Shown here piece after piece: positions 28,706 to 38,947 of a stretch of DNA of 64,000 bases. The first letter of the stretch is position 1; each line of letters opens with the position of its first letter. A program made the position numbers and the translations under genes. The notes under the pieces were generated by a model. That model was not told the origin of the DNA. It worked only from the letters and a program-made list of their open reading frames with translations, and made no database searches. The DNA comes from Steinernema hermaphroditum (Eukaryota > Nematoda > Chromadorea > Rhabditida > Steinernematidae): NCBI GenBank assembly GCA_030435675.1, contig CM059622.1, forward strand, positions 7,998,001 to 8,062,000, read 5' to 3'.

Positions 28706-29671
28706 TGTGGCACTTACGGCGGAAGCTGCTGCTGACTGTTGCTCTGTATTCGCGATGAGCGGAATGAACTCGTTGTTGAGTTTGTCAACAAGGACGAAAC
28801 CAAGACGTGGCAGAATATCCGTGCCAAGCAGTACATCATGACCGAATGGGTCGGCGGTGACGAAGAATCGCGCTTCTTCGCTGTGTCTATTTGCATATTT
28901 CAGCTGCACTCGGACGCATCCGATTTGGCTCTGCTTACTCCCGTTTGCTGTGCGTAACTCCGTATCGTTTGCGATCAGTTGCGATCTACGGGTGTGTCAG
29001 CCTGTTTTGCGAGCTGCTCGTAAAATGCGGACGAGATCAAGCTCACGTTCGCGCCGGTATCTATCAGACCGCGGCAACTGATATCGTTGATTGTTATCGG
29101 CAGCGTTGGCACGAAACCAAGCTTGGGGTTCTGCCCTTCGTCCTCTCCATTGCGGAGGCTGCCAATGTAGCGTGCGCTGCTTGCTTGCGCTTGATCATCT
29201 CTGTGCTGTTGATCGTCGTGCGCGTTATTAATCTGGCTTCTAGGCACTGCTGGAGGGCGCATAACCTGCTGGATCGTCAACTGATCCCTCAATTGCTCGC
29301 TGTTAGGAATACGGTTGTTCCCGTTTCCTGTGTCTCTCCAGGGCTGTTCACGTGAAAAGCGGTGCGCTCTGGGCTGGTTCGGTGTGTAACGATCGACTGT
29401 ATCGTTCTGGAACTGGCGCGGACTCAAGCAGTTAAGTTGCGCTTCAATCGCCACCGTCTTTGCTACTTTCTGTTCGAATGTCAGACCTTGTAGTGCTACC
29501 ACTGCGGTCACCAGATACGTGTTGTTAAGGCCACGCATGAAGGAGTGATCCAGCAAGTGTTCCGTGCTGATCTTGTCGGAGCTCGGGAATGCACTACGAA
29601 CAGTTTTGGCGATGCGGTCGCTGTAGCTAGCTACCGTTTCATTCTGCTCCCTGTTGATGCCGTTTGTTAGG
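28706..29671 (-). pseudogene. LTR-retrotransposon gag-protease fragment (family C)
   Basis: The minus strand encodes the C-terminal half of a Gag (SYSDRIAKTVRSAF, then GLNNTYLVTAVVALQGLTFE) followed by a retroviral-type aspartic protease with the active-site motif LIDTGANVSLIS and the flap-side GHDVLLGTDILPRLGF. A frameshift separates the two parts of the protease. The Gag resembles that of element B (31070-33634), so both belong to one clade. The 5' side is cut at 29671 by the insertion of element A; no LTR of its own is visible. No reverse transcriptase is present. Confidence 0.75.
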
Positions 29672-29842
29672 TGTAGTGAGTGAGTGGCGTACGTGAGAAT
29701 CCGCCTGTCTACTATCGCCCTATCTGTCTGTGTCTACCCGAGTGTATATATACCCCTGTGTTTATGTGTTAGCCCCTTCTGACCCTGAGCGGTCTAGTAA
29801 ATGGTCACCCCCTCTTTCTCCTGTGTCGGCCACATCATAACA
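29672..29842 (+). repeat. 5' LTR of element A (171 bp)
   Basis: It starts TGTAGTGAGTG and ends ATCATAACA; its first 82 bases recur at 35370-35451 with a single visible difference. Confidence 0.85.
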
Positions 29843-30631
29843 GTGGCGATCAGGGATTCGACAACGCGGATGGAACAACAGACGGAAGCGACGACGGCTG
29901 GAGCGACGGCGGCTGGGACGGCGACGGCTGGAACAACGACGGGACGACTACAGCGGGAACGATCGTCGACCGTGTGATGAGCGAAGGAGTCGGAGCGAAG
30001 ACGATGAAAAGAGCGGGTCCTCTGGGCGAGTGGCTACTCCCTCCAGAGATGCCTCAGTGGTCCGTGTGCCCTGGGATGCCTCCGCGACCTTGGACAAGTC
30101 CGGAGATGCCTGCACGGTGCAGTTGGCGCGCGCAGATGCCTCTGAAGGAGAGTGAACACTCAGAGAAAGAGTGATCCCTGGAATAGCGCTGGAAGCGCCT
30201 GGATTCCGCGAGGACGAGATGCCAGGACGAGCGCTACGGGCGCTCCAAAAAGGCGAAAGTGACAGTGTCGGCGAAAGCCAAGGACAACCACTAGGAGCCA
30301 CGGAAGAGTCGGCGAAGGCCAGAGAGACCACCGTGTGCCAAGAGATCGTAGGCGATGCCGAGTTGTCCACGGGCGCACGATCGAGCAGAAATAACGAGCT
30401 TTGCTATGTAGAAGACTGGCTTCTACGAGAATTCGGGTCTGGGACCTTGTACAGCGAGAGCAGCAGCGATCTGGGATCGCGCTTAGCGGCTGGTGCGGAT
30501 GAGCCGTCCAGTGAATCTGGAAGTACGGCGTCATCTTGGAGTGGAACCAGCACAGGACAGTCGACGCAACTGTCAGTGAACGAAGTTGAGATGAAGCCTG
30601 CCGAGGAGGCACCGGCTAGAACCAACAGAGC

Positions 30632-30833
30632 TGTTGAACTGGGGCTGGGTCCCATCACGATCTCCCGGCTACAGTGTGTGTGGGCGCATGCTAGTGACGA
30701 GTAAGCGCGCCGTGTGTTGTTGTTGGTTTTCCTGGCACGGATAAAGTTGTTTTGTTGCAACGTGTGTTCCTCGTTCCGCACAAACGCGTCCCGTCCGCCG
30801 ATTACTCCTCGTATCCAGCCCGAGGATACAACA
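30632..30833 (+). repeat. 5' LTR of element B (202 bp)
   Basis: Bounded by TGTTG...CAACA; by eye identical to 33730-33931, which indicates recent insertion. Confidence 0.9.
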
Positions 30834-31069
30834 TTTGGTGCCCCGACTTCAGTGGAACGGATTTTCCCGTGAACCACGACTTCAGAGAGACAAGACTCTC
30901 TTTTTTGTTGTTTATTGGACGAGTCAGAGCTCCCCAGCGAGCCAGAACTTCGCCAAAAACCGAAGCTAAACGGTGTACGCAGGGCTAACGACTCTAGCTG
31001 AGCTCTGTATTCCACTGCGAATCAAAAGCTTACGAGCAGTCTCAGACCCTCGCAACCACCTAGAGCAAA

Positions 31070-33634
31070 ATGGGCAGTCCCAGTCGCCGTTCGGAGCGTG
31101 TAGCAGCCAAGAACGCCCGAAACCGCCTGCAGGAGTTGGCTGAATATGAGCACAAAAGCTCCGACGACGACGCGAACCCAGTGACGAAGCAAACCGCCGT
31201 GAACACCGAGAAGTATTACGTCGATGCAAGCGCTGAGTCGCAGGATGAAGATTGGAAACGCGGTAGAACGCCGAAATACCGCCAGAGAACGCCCAACACG
31301 AACTGGCAAGAAACCGTTCGCGCTCTGATCGGTATGCGACCTGATATGGCACCTGCCCTGATGGAAATCTTGCGAGAGTCGGAACCGAGCAAGGTGGCCG
31401 ACCAAGCAAGAACTGCTCCGCATCTCATCACTCCTAACGTGGATAATCTGGCACGCGCCACACCACCAGTGTCCCCAACAGCGTTCTTCGACCCGAATGG
31501 TATTGGACCGGCCGAGCAGCCGAAGATGCAGCCGCAAGGAGTACCGCCAGGAGCTCCGTATGGATATTTCGCTCCTCCGACCGCTTACATGTCGTATGGC
31601 GCGGGAATTATACCGCCCTGGCAAGGCCAGCCACCTCCAAATACTTCTCCCATGGGTAGTGCGATGAACTACCAGCCAATGTGGCAACCCTGGCAGCAGC
31701 CATTCGTACAGCAGCAGATCGCCGCAAACCAGCAGATTGCCGAGTTGACGAATCAGCTCAATACTGTACTTAGCATGCAGGTGTCGTCAGCTCGCAGGCA
31801 AGAGTTGAAGGAGTTGAAACCACTGACCGGTTTCGAAAGCGCCGGAAAACTGAAGGACTTTTTCCGCCGATTTGAAGAGATAACAGCTGGCTGCAATTCG
31901 GCTAAGAAATCGTCGTACTTGCGAGGAAAGTGCGAGGACAGAGCACTGCGTATTTTCGAAAAACTATCGAAAGACAGTGTCAGCTACGACGAGGTGAAGA
32001 ATCAGATGATGCGTCAGATATCTGAATCAAGTACGGATTCAGTCGAAGCGATCCACCTCCTGACGCAAGGATTGAAGCGTGCGTACAATGAGTCAGTCCG
32101 AGAGTACAGCAACCGCGTCGCTCGCACAGTCAAGACAGCTTTTCCCACTGCCGATGATAGCAGCTGTGAGATGCTACTTTGCTATTACTTCCGGATTGGA
32201 CTGAACAACAATCAGTTGTCCACAGCCATGACATCGCTGCAAAACTTGTCATTCGAGGAAACAGTTTCGCATGCTATCCGCATGGACACAGAATTGTCGG
32301 CAATTCGAGGGGGTCCAGTTGATCATAACACTCGCCGAAGCGAGATGCAACGTCCAAGCAACAATGACCAGTTTGCCAGTCGCAGACTACCGGAGCAGCC
32401 ACGTTCACAACCTTCCCGCCACGAAGCACCCATGGGATTCCGCCCACCTACGGCTCCGAACTATGGTCGTCAGGATGGCCAGCACTCTGTCCATCAAGAT
32501 CATACGTTTCCGCAGCAGAACCGACCGCCTTTCACCGAAATGCGCTCTTCGAATGGAAACAACACTCGAGTTAACCAGATCCAGCAGGATGAGGGGAAGA
32601 AAAAGAAAAGTGATGAGGAAAAGCGGTCCAAACTGTCGGGATCCGTGCCGACCCTGCAGTTAGAGGTCAAAGGTCTCTTCGTACGCGGACTTCTCGACAC
32701 AGGAGCTTCAATCTCAGTATTGTCTCAAGGATGTTATGCCGCTATAGCCGGTGAAGAAGGAAGACCCGTTCACGCAGCCGATCAAGGCCCGTGCATTGCA
32801 TCCAACGGCCAGCCACTCAAGGTGATCGGAGTGGTCGATCTTCCAGTCCAGTACAAGCAGACGGAGCTGCCTACGGCTCGATTCACTGTAGTTGCTGACA
32901 TTTGGGGTCACGATATGATCATCGGAACGGATCTCTTGGATCAACTCGGATTCGGATTCTTCGATCGTCATAATGGATGTCACCACAGTCTCTCGTCCCT
33001 GCACGAGATCGATCATTCTCCGAAGAACCCGCAAACGCCTATCCGAGTCTTGTTCACAACCCGTGTCCAGACTAAGGAGCCGAATGTAGTGGAAGCTCAC
33101 TTCGACTGGAAAAGGGATAAGAAGAAAATGCGCGGGATGCCCTCTTCCAGGTCCGAAGCATACGCTGCGGACAAGCACCGTCGCTCCTGTTTCCCACTTG
33201 TACGCCAGCTGCCCCGTTCTCCAGTTGTACGTCGTCGCCTCCGACCACCTGAGAGCAACAGATCTCGCTCTCCCGTCAAACGGCGGCTAGACAGTCCCGC
33301 AGCAGATGAAGTCGCCGATCAGCCATGCATGGCCGTGAGAAATGTAGCCGTCGTCGAAACCGTAGCCGTCCCGGGCCGGAAGGTGAGCAATGTTATTGGG
33401 ATGGTGAGACTAGTAGAGCAGAGACCGCCCCAGCGCGGCAAGCCGATGCAGTCGAGCCAGGGAAATTTCACGAAAAGAGCTACGACAGCTCGAGCGCCGG
33501 GGAAGTATGGCCTACGGAGAGATTCTTTTGCGATGGCCGCGGAGCTGAGGGACATGCTGGAGGTTCCCAGCAAATTCAAAAAGAAGAAAACGGACGAGAG
33601 AGCGAAGAAGCAGGAAGGAGGACAGAAAGCCTGA
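31070..33634 (+). CDS. Gag-aspartic protease polyprotein of element B, 854 aa
   Basis: One uninterrupted frame. Residues about 1-90 are charged; 100-240 are proline-, glutamine- and methionine-rich; about 245-410 form a Gag capsid-like region (LKPLTGFESAGKLKDFFRRF, ... NNQLSTAMTSLQNLSFEETV). After a basic linker (KKKKSDEEKRSK), an aspartic protease carries GLLDTGASISVLS (catalytic Asp about residue 542) and WGHDMIIGTDLLDQLGFGF. The last 100 residues are arginine- and lysine-rich, ending in a lysine cluster. There is no zinc knuckle and no reverse transcriptase, RNase H or integrase before the stop, which lies only 95 bases from the LTR. The ORF is intact, so the element probably depends on enzymes supplied by another copy (inference). 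Confidence 0.85.
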   Translation: MGSPSRRSERVAAKNARNRLQELAEYEHKSSDDDANPVTKQTAVNTEKYYVDASAESQDEDWKRGRTPKYRQRTPNTNWQETVRALIGMRPDMAPALMEILRESEPSKVADQARTAPHLITPNVDNLARATPPVSPTAFFDPNGIGPAEQPKMQPQGVPPGAPYGYFAPPTAYMSYGAGIIPPWQGQPPPNTSPMGSAMNYQPMWQPWQQPFVQQQIAANQQIAELTNQLNTVLSMQVSSARRQELKELKPLTGFESAGKLKDFFRRFEEITAGCNSAKKSSYLRGKCEDRALRIFEKLSKDSVSYDEVKNQMMRQISESSTDSVEAIHLLTQGLKRAYNESVREYSNRVARTVKTAFPTADDSSCEMLLCYYFRIGLNNNQLSTAMTSLQNLSFEETVSHAIRMDTELSAIRGGPVDHNTRRSEMQRPSNNDQFASRRLPEQPRSQPSRHEAPMGFRPPTAPNYGRQDGQHSVHQDHTFPQQNRPPFTEMRSSNGNNTRVNQIQQDEGKKKKSDEEKRSKLSGSVPTLQLEVKGLFVRGLLDTGASISVLSQGCYAAIAGEEGRPVHAADQGPCIASNGQPLKVIGVVDLPVQYKQTELPTARFTVVADIWGHDMIIGTDLLDQLGFGFFDRHNGCHHSLSSLHEIDHSPKNPQTPIRVLFTTRVQTKEPNVVEAHFDWKRDKKKMRGMPSSRSEAYAADKHRRSCFPLVRQLPRSPVVRRRLRPPESNRSRSPVKRRLDSPAADEVADQPCMAVRNVAVVETVAVPGRKVSNVIGMVRLVEQRPPQRGKPMQSSQGNFTKRATTARAPGKYGLRRDSFAMAAELRDMLEVPSKFKKKKTDERAKKQEGGQKA

Positions 33635-33729
33635 ATATGTTAATTGTGTTGCGCCTAACTTTCTTGTGTTGTGAGGTGTTTTGTATGTTCCGAGTGGGGA
33701 CACTCTCTTTCTTGTGTGGAGGGGGGAGT

Positions 33730-33931
33730 TGTTGAACTGGGGCTGGGTCCCATCACGATCTCCCGGCTACAGTGTGTGTGGGCGCATGCTAGTGACGAGT
33801 AAGCGCGCCGTGTGTTGTTGTTGGTTTTCCTGGCACGGATAAAGTTGTTTTGTTGCAACGTGTGTTCCTCGTTCCGCACAAACGCGTCCCGTCCGCCGAT
33901 TACTCCTCGTATCCAGCCCGAGGATACAACA
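33730..33931 (+). repeat. Middle LTR of element B (202 bp)
   Basis: Same ends and, by eye, same sequence as the 5' LTR. Confidence 0.9.
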
Positions 33932-34413
33932 TTTGGTGCCCCGACTTCAGTGGAACGGATTTTCCCGTGAACCACGACTTCAGAGAGACAAGACTCTCTT
34001 TTTTGTTGTTTATTGGACGAGTCAGAGCTCCCCAGCGAGCCAGAACTTCGCCAAAAATCGAAGCTAAACGGTGTACGCAGGGCTAACGACTCTAGCTGAG
34101 CTCTGTATTCCACTGCGAATCAAAAGCTTACGAGCAGTCTCAGACCCTCGCAACCACCTAGAGCAAAATAGGCAGTCCCAGTCGCCGTTCGGAGCGTGTA
34201 GCAGCCAAGAACGCCCGAAACCGCCTGCAGGAGTTGGCTGAATATGAGCACAAAAGCTCCGACGACGACGCGAACCCAGTGACGAAGCAAACCGCCGTGA
34301 ACACCGAGAAGTATTACGTCGATGCAAGCGCTGAGTCGCAGGATGAAGATTGGAAACGCGGTAGAACGCCGAAATACCGCCAGAGAACGCCCAACACGAA
34401 CTGGCAAGAAACC
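33932..34413 (+). repeat. Second, truncated internal region of element B
   Basis: Near-identical to 30834-31315. The gag start codon is ATA instead of ATG at 34168, and the copy ends after about 80 gag codons. Confidence 0.88.
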
Positions 34414-35369
34414 GAGGATACAACAGAGCGCATGGCCCGGGGCAGTATGCGTCAGGAACTTTGTGGCGAATTTGGGAGCGCCTCTTCAGAAATTACGCTG
34501 AAATCAGAGGTTACAGCACGGATTCGCGTGAGATAGTGTTGTACTTGACAACCGAGATCGGTATCGCTGGATATTCGCATTTATGCGACCTGTACGAAGA
34601 GCCGGAAAAGCAAAAATTCGAAACGCTGATGAGCGATTTGCGAGAACAGTACGGCGAGAAAACGTTGGTTTTTGCACAGCGAGATGCGCTGCTGCGGTGC
34701 GAGCAGGGAAGCAATCAAAACCTGCGTGAATTCTACAGTGAGCTGCAAAGTATCGCGAAATATTGCGCGTTTGACACGATAAAAGCGAAAAATGTGAAAG
34801 ATGTTTTCATGCTGACATGTTTTATCAAAGGTGTACGCAGCAATCAGGTGCGAGCAGAATTGCTGCGCCGAACGGACGAGAAAACGACGTCCAAAGACGC
34901 GCTAAATGTTGCGCTGATGATGGTACAGGCTGAGAGCGACGCGCGCAAGATGGCGCATGGTAGACCGATCGAGACCAGCGGTGCAGCTGTGAATGAATTG
35001 CACAGAGCGAGAAATAGACACGGAAAAGAGCGTCATGGTCGTAAGTCTCGAGAAGGGAGCCGCCAGACGGAGAAAACGTGCTCCGCTTGTGGCAAAAAGG
35101 GCCACTTTGCGCGCGATTGCAAGCGCGAAAGCAAGAAAAAGCATCACGTGCACTACTTGAACGCGCTTTGGATGAGCGCGATTTCGGAAAATGGGACCGC
35201 AGTGTGTGGCCCCGAAGCACCGAGTGTGCGGTTGGGGGGAGACGTAGCCGAGAGGGTGAACCTCTAAGGAGAGGACGCGGCGGAGATGTAAGGTCAGGGA
35301 CCCGAACTTCGTGGAGGAGAGAGAGGGAGAGTAATGGGATTTTAGGGAACAGCAATTTTAGGGAGGGCG

Positions 35370-35451
35370 TGTAGTGAGTGAGTGGCGTACGTGAGAATCC
35401 GCCTGTCTACTATCGCCCTATCTGTCTGTGTCTAACCGAGTGTATATATAC
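35370..35451 (+). repeat. Truncated 3' LTR of element A
   Basis: Matches 29672-29753 and then breaks off into unrelated LINE sequence at 35452. Confidence 0.85.
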
Positions 35452-35453
35452 TG

Positions 35454-35850
35454 GATGATGGCGCGAAGAATCCGGTGGTCCGATCCGGCATTGGCGGATC
35501 CCAGGACAGTCGAACTTCGGAACTTGATGGAGCGTGGGGCCAGAACGTAGTCGATGCAATTGCGGGTCCTTCGATCCGGGGAAATCCACGTCCATTTCCG
35601 TCCTGGGCGGCCTTTGAAGAAAGAGTTGACCGATCGGAGCTTGAAATCTTCACACAGGTCCACCAGAAGTTGGCCTCTTGCGTTGCGGTCGCCGTACCCG
35701 TGGTTTCCGAGCGCTTCTTCGTCTTCTTCTTGTTTGCGGCCCATCTTCGCGTTGAGATCTCCGAGCAGAACAGGGAACACCCGCATTCGAGCGATTGCTC
35801 CCGATCCGGAGCTACTGACACCCCTTTCCCAGCCAGGCATGCCAGCAGAC
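35454..35850 (-). pseudogene. LINE endonuclease domain fragment
   Basis: The minus strand encodes part of an exonuclease-endonuclease-phosphatase fold: LLGDLNAKMGRKQE, a long hydrophilic loop, TWISPDRRTRNCIDYVLA, and ANAGSDHRILRAII with the SDH catalytic motif. This is typical of the apurinic endonuclease of RTE- or CR1-like non-LTR retrotransposons. Both ends are truncated and no reverse transcriptase adjoins it. Confidence 0.8.
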
Positions 35851-35949
35851 CGCAGTTCCGAACTTCTGTCTTGAAGTTCGATGCATTATGGTTGAACTGT
35901 GAATTCTTGTGAATTCCGCTCGAAGATCGTCAAGCATCTTCGAGAGTTA

Positions 35950-37147
35950 CGAACAACAAACGGGTAACGAAAGGAATACTACCGATTGGATTTCTGAGGG
36001 TGAAAAATGAAAAGTCAGGTAAAATTACTAAGATCAAGTTTATGCTCGACAGTGGAGCGGAAATTTCATGCATTAAAACTTCAACGGCACGACAATTACA
36101 CTTGTCAGATGAAGGCAACATAGAAATGACCCTATTCAATTTCAACAATGACATAGGAAAAGAAATAAAGTGCAAGAAATCGAAGTTGGCCATAGTTAAT
36201 CATGATGACACTGAATATAAATTGCCTGTTTTACAAATAGACAAGTTAGTACGTGACATAGATAGCATCTCTATTTCAAAAGAAGATCAAGAATATTACA
36301 AATCGAAGGGATTAATGCTGCCAGAAAACTGGGAACAAATTTATGACGAAAACAGCAAATTCAGTCCTGATATAATCATAGGATCAGATCAGATGTGGAC
36401 CTTATTAAAGCAAACAACAACATCGAATTTGCCTTCCGGACTGAATCACGTAGAATCAGAATTTGGATCATTTATGACATGAGCGCAGTTGTACCCTGAA
36501 AATTCTCTTCCAGAAGAACTAAACATTCAGTCCTTTCAACTACAACTCAACAGAGAGGACCTTGAACAAAACCACCCTCAAATAAACGAAATTCTGTTCA
36601 ATACACCAGAATTTACAGGACCTTCTACACAGGAGCTGGAAAAAAACGAATGAAAAGGTAGTAGAACAATTCTACGCTACTACACAAAAACGAAAAGACG
36701 GGTATTATGTAGAATTTCCCTGGAAGGCGGACACATCAGAGATTTCTGACAACTACAACATGTGCATCCGGAGATTACAATCAGTTCTACACACCTACAA
36801 ACAGGATGAATGGGTCATGAAACAATACAATAAAACATTCAATGATCAACTAAAAGCAGGGATAATCGAGGAGCTGGATATAAGAGAACCCATGATCGGA
36901 AAATTCCGCCACTTTCTACCTCATCACCCAGTAATTACACCACAAAAAGACACAACTAAGGTTCGTATAGTGTTTGACGGCTCAGCGAAAACGAAAGGAA
37001 AAAAATCATTGAATGAAATGATGTATCCGGGACCGGTCACCATTCCAGAAATTACAAGTGTTTTGTTGAGATTTCGTACAAATCCTGTAGTTCTGATTTC
37101 GGACGTTGAGAAAGCTTTTCTGCAAGTCAGACTTCTGGAATCGCAAC
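35950..37147 (+). pseudogene. BEL/Pao retrotransposon: protease and start of reverse transcriptase
   Basis: Unlike its neighbours this stretch is AT-rich. A Pao-type aspartic protease (FMLDSGAEISCIKTS, later SPDIIIGSDQMWTLL) ends at a stop at 36482. After a gap with frame changes, the reverse transcriptase begins about 36720: HHPVITPQKDTTKVRIVFDG, ... SDVEKAFLQVRL. At 37148 it is cut by a hAT terminal repeat. The palm YxDD part and most of RNase H are missing from the window. Stops and shifts make it inactive. Confidence 0.8.
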
Positions 37148-38926
37148 CAGGGCTGTGTACACTCTCGACTCTCGACCTCTCGGGGTGTTTTTGGCCTCTC
37201 GACTATCGACTCTCGACAAATGGCCGAGAGTGGCGAGACGAGAGTAGCCTTGGTCACGCCACGAAGGCGCGGAAATTCTCACTTCGCGTACAGTGTGGAT
37301 AGTTCTCCTCGTCCTTTTCCGTCGTCCACTCGCCGAATATCCCCTCACTGCATCATGGGAAATTACGACGAGTATTTCGTTTTTCATCAAACATCCGCTA
37401 CCTGCAAGGATTGCACGAAATCCATAGCGCGAACGGATTCGAACACCTCTGGTCTTCGCTACCATTTGAAGACTCACCATGTGGAAATCTTCAAGAAGCT
37501 GGATTCTAGAAAACAGCAAGCTAGTGTCAAGAAAAGGAAGGCGGACGAAACAACACCAAGCATCTCCTCTTCCTTTGGTAAAATTGTCCATTCTTTACCC
37601 CATTAATTTCGTGATTACAGGGATGTGGCAGCCAGGAGGCCCGAAATACGAGGCAGTAAATAGAGCCCTAGCATTGATGGTCGCTGTAGACTCTCAAGCA
37701 TTGGCTATTGTGGATCGACCCGGCTTCAGAAACTTCATGTCAGTTGTAGCTCCAGCCTTTAAACTTAAGTATGTCCCCTACTTTTCGGTTCATTCTGTTT
37801 ACTTTGATGCAGGTCCCGAACATCTCTAAGGCGAACTGACATTCCGGATCTCTATGAGGAATATTCCGCTCGAGTCAAGAAGTACCTCGAGTCGGCCGAA
37901 TTTGTTTCATATACGACGGACTCTTGGTCGTCTGAGGACAACAAACATTCTCTACTCTCGTTGACGGCGCACTGGATTCACGAAGACGCACTCGTCTATC
38001 GGGTTCTGGGAGTGATTCCCATACGAGGCCGACATTCGGCTGAAAATCTATCCCAGCTGCTTTCGAACTGTATGCTTGACTACTTGGGTCCAGATCCGCG
38101 GAAGAAGTGTCATATCGTGGTCCGCGACGCCGCCAGCGTCATGATTAAAACCAGCAAGCTTTGTGGACTGGATTCCATCGATTGTTTCGCTCACAATTTG
38201 CAACTAGTAGGTTCTTCTGTACAGAAACAGTGGAATCGTTACTATTGATTTAGGCCATCTATGGCGCGCTGAAAAAAATTTCTGACGAGAATCGTCCAGT
38301 GATTTCTGCCTTTTGCATCGACCGGCCGAAGTTTCCAACGTTCAATTCTTCCGATTTTCTTATAATGGAGAAGATCATCGCCGCCTTACAGCCAATTCAC
38401 GGCGCAACAGTGATGTTGCAAGGACGAGACGTGACTATTTCATCGGTGATCCCCACAATGTTGTACTTCGTCGAGCATTACAAGAAGCGTCCTCCGATTT
38501 GGCGATGGATATCCTTAGCGGACTCAAGGATCGCACGAAAGGCATCGAGGCAAATCCAAATTTCGTCGTCGCAACTCTTCTTGATACCCGTTTCAAAATG
38601 GACTTCATCGAAGTGGACCACGCTGAACAGGCGGCAGCCTTGTTCACAACCGAAGCGAAGCATTTTCTGAATACGATGGCACAAGGCCGAAAGAAATCAT
38701 CAAGCCCTACGCCTGTGTTGTTAGAAGCCAACAATAACGCATCCTGCAGCTTCTTCGAGAAATACAGGTCTGCGCAACAACCGCAACCGGAATTGCATTC
38801 CATTCCTTAGCAATGGTAAGATTGCTAGGTGTTGTAAGTTAGTTACTGTTTATGTTCTAGGACATTGAGAAGTACCTACCGGGTTCAATCCACGACATGT
38901 CCAAGTAAAGCAGGTATTTATGTTAA
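37148..38926 (+). mobile_element. hAT (BED-finger) DNA transposon, right end lost
   Basis: The left end CAGGGCTGTGTAC is a typical hAT terminus; the matching right end is not found before BEL/Pao sequence resumes at 38948. A transposase gene with several introns can be read from the ATG at 37355: a BED zinc finger (CKDCTKS ... LRYHLKTHH), then TDSWSSEDNKHSLLSLTAHW, CFAHNLQLV, PNFVVATLLDTRFK and a short DIEKYLP tail. A frame change near 38487 and the truncated dimerisation region indicate a dead copy. The left flank contains inverted cctctcgac/gtcgagag-like words typical of subterminal transposase sites. Confidence 0.75.
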
Positions 38927-38947
38927 AACAGATGGGAAGAACTACAT

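Larger units (their letters stand above)
30632..34425 (+). mobile_element. LTR retrotransposon B (gag-protease), full unit plus a partial tandem second unit
   Basis: Structure: LTR 30632-30833, leader and gag-protease ORF, LTR 33730-33931, then a repeat of the leader and first gag codons (33932-34413), ending in the last 14 bases of a third LTR (34412-34425). A 4-bp target duplication GAGC lies at 30628-30631 and 34426-34429. Right after LTR 1 is tggtgccccgac, a likely primer-binding site; before LTR 2 is the polypurine tract ggaggggggag. The internal deletion in the second unit joins gag to the LTR end at a CCG microhomology. Confidence 0.85.
30219..35267 (+). pseudogene. Gag of element A, split by element B
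   Basis: The first ATG of the open frame is at 30219; the frame runs to 30631, where element B interrupts it, and resumes at 34430, continuing to the stop at 35267 with a CCHC zinc knuckle (CSACGKKGHFARDC). Upstream and downstream parts are in the same frame when element B and one target-site duplication are disregarded, and no other break is seen. The N-terminal part is acidic and serine-rich; the C-terminal part after the knuckle is short. Gag forms particles that package RNA. In the present genome this copy cannot make a continuous protein. Confidence 0.75.
29672..35451 (+). mobile_element. LTR retrotransposon A, gag-only, interrupted by element B
   Basis: The 5' LTR is 29672-29842 (TGTAGTGAG...CATAACA), followed by a primer-binding-like tggcgatcaggg. 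A 3' LTR copy starts at 35370 after a purine-rich tract (gggagggcg) and is cut off after 82 bases. Between them, once element B (30632-34425) and one GAGC copy are set aside, lie a leader and a single Gag frame with a zinc knuckle. No protease, reverse transcriptase or integrase is encoded, so it is a non-autonomous gag-only element. Confidence 0.8.

Noticed and set aside
35475..35912. Plus-strand 145-codon ORF
   Set aside because: Antisense of the LINE endonuclease fragment.
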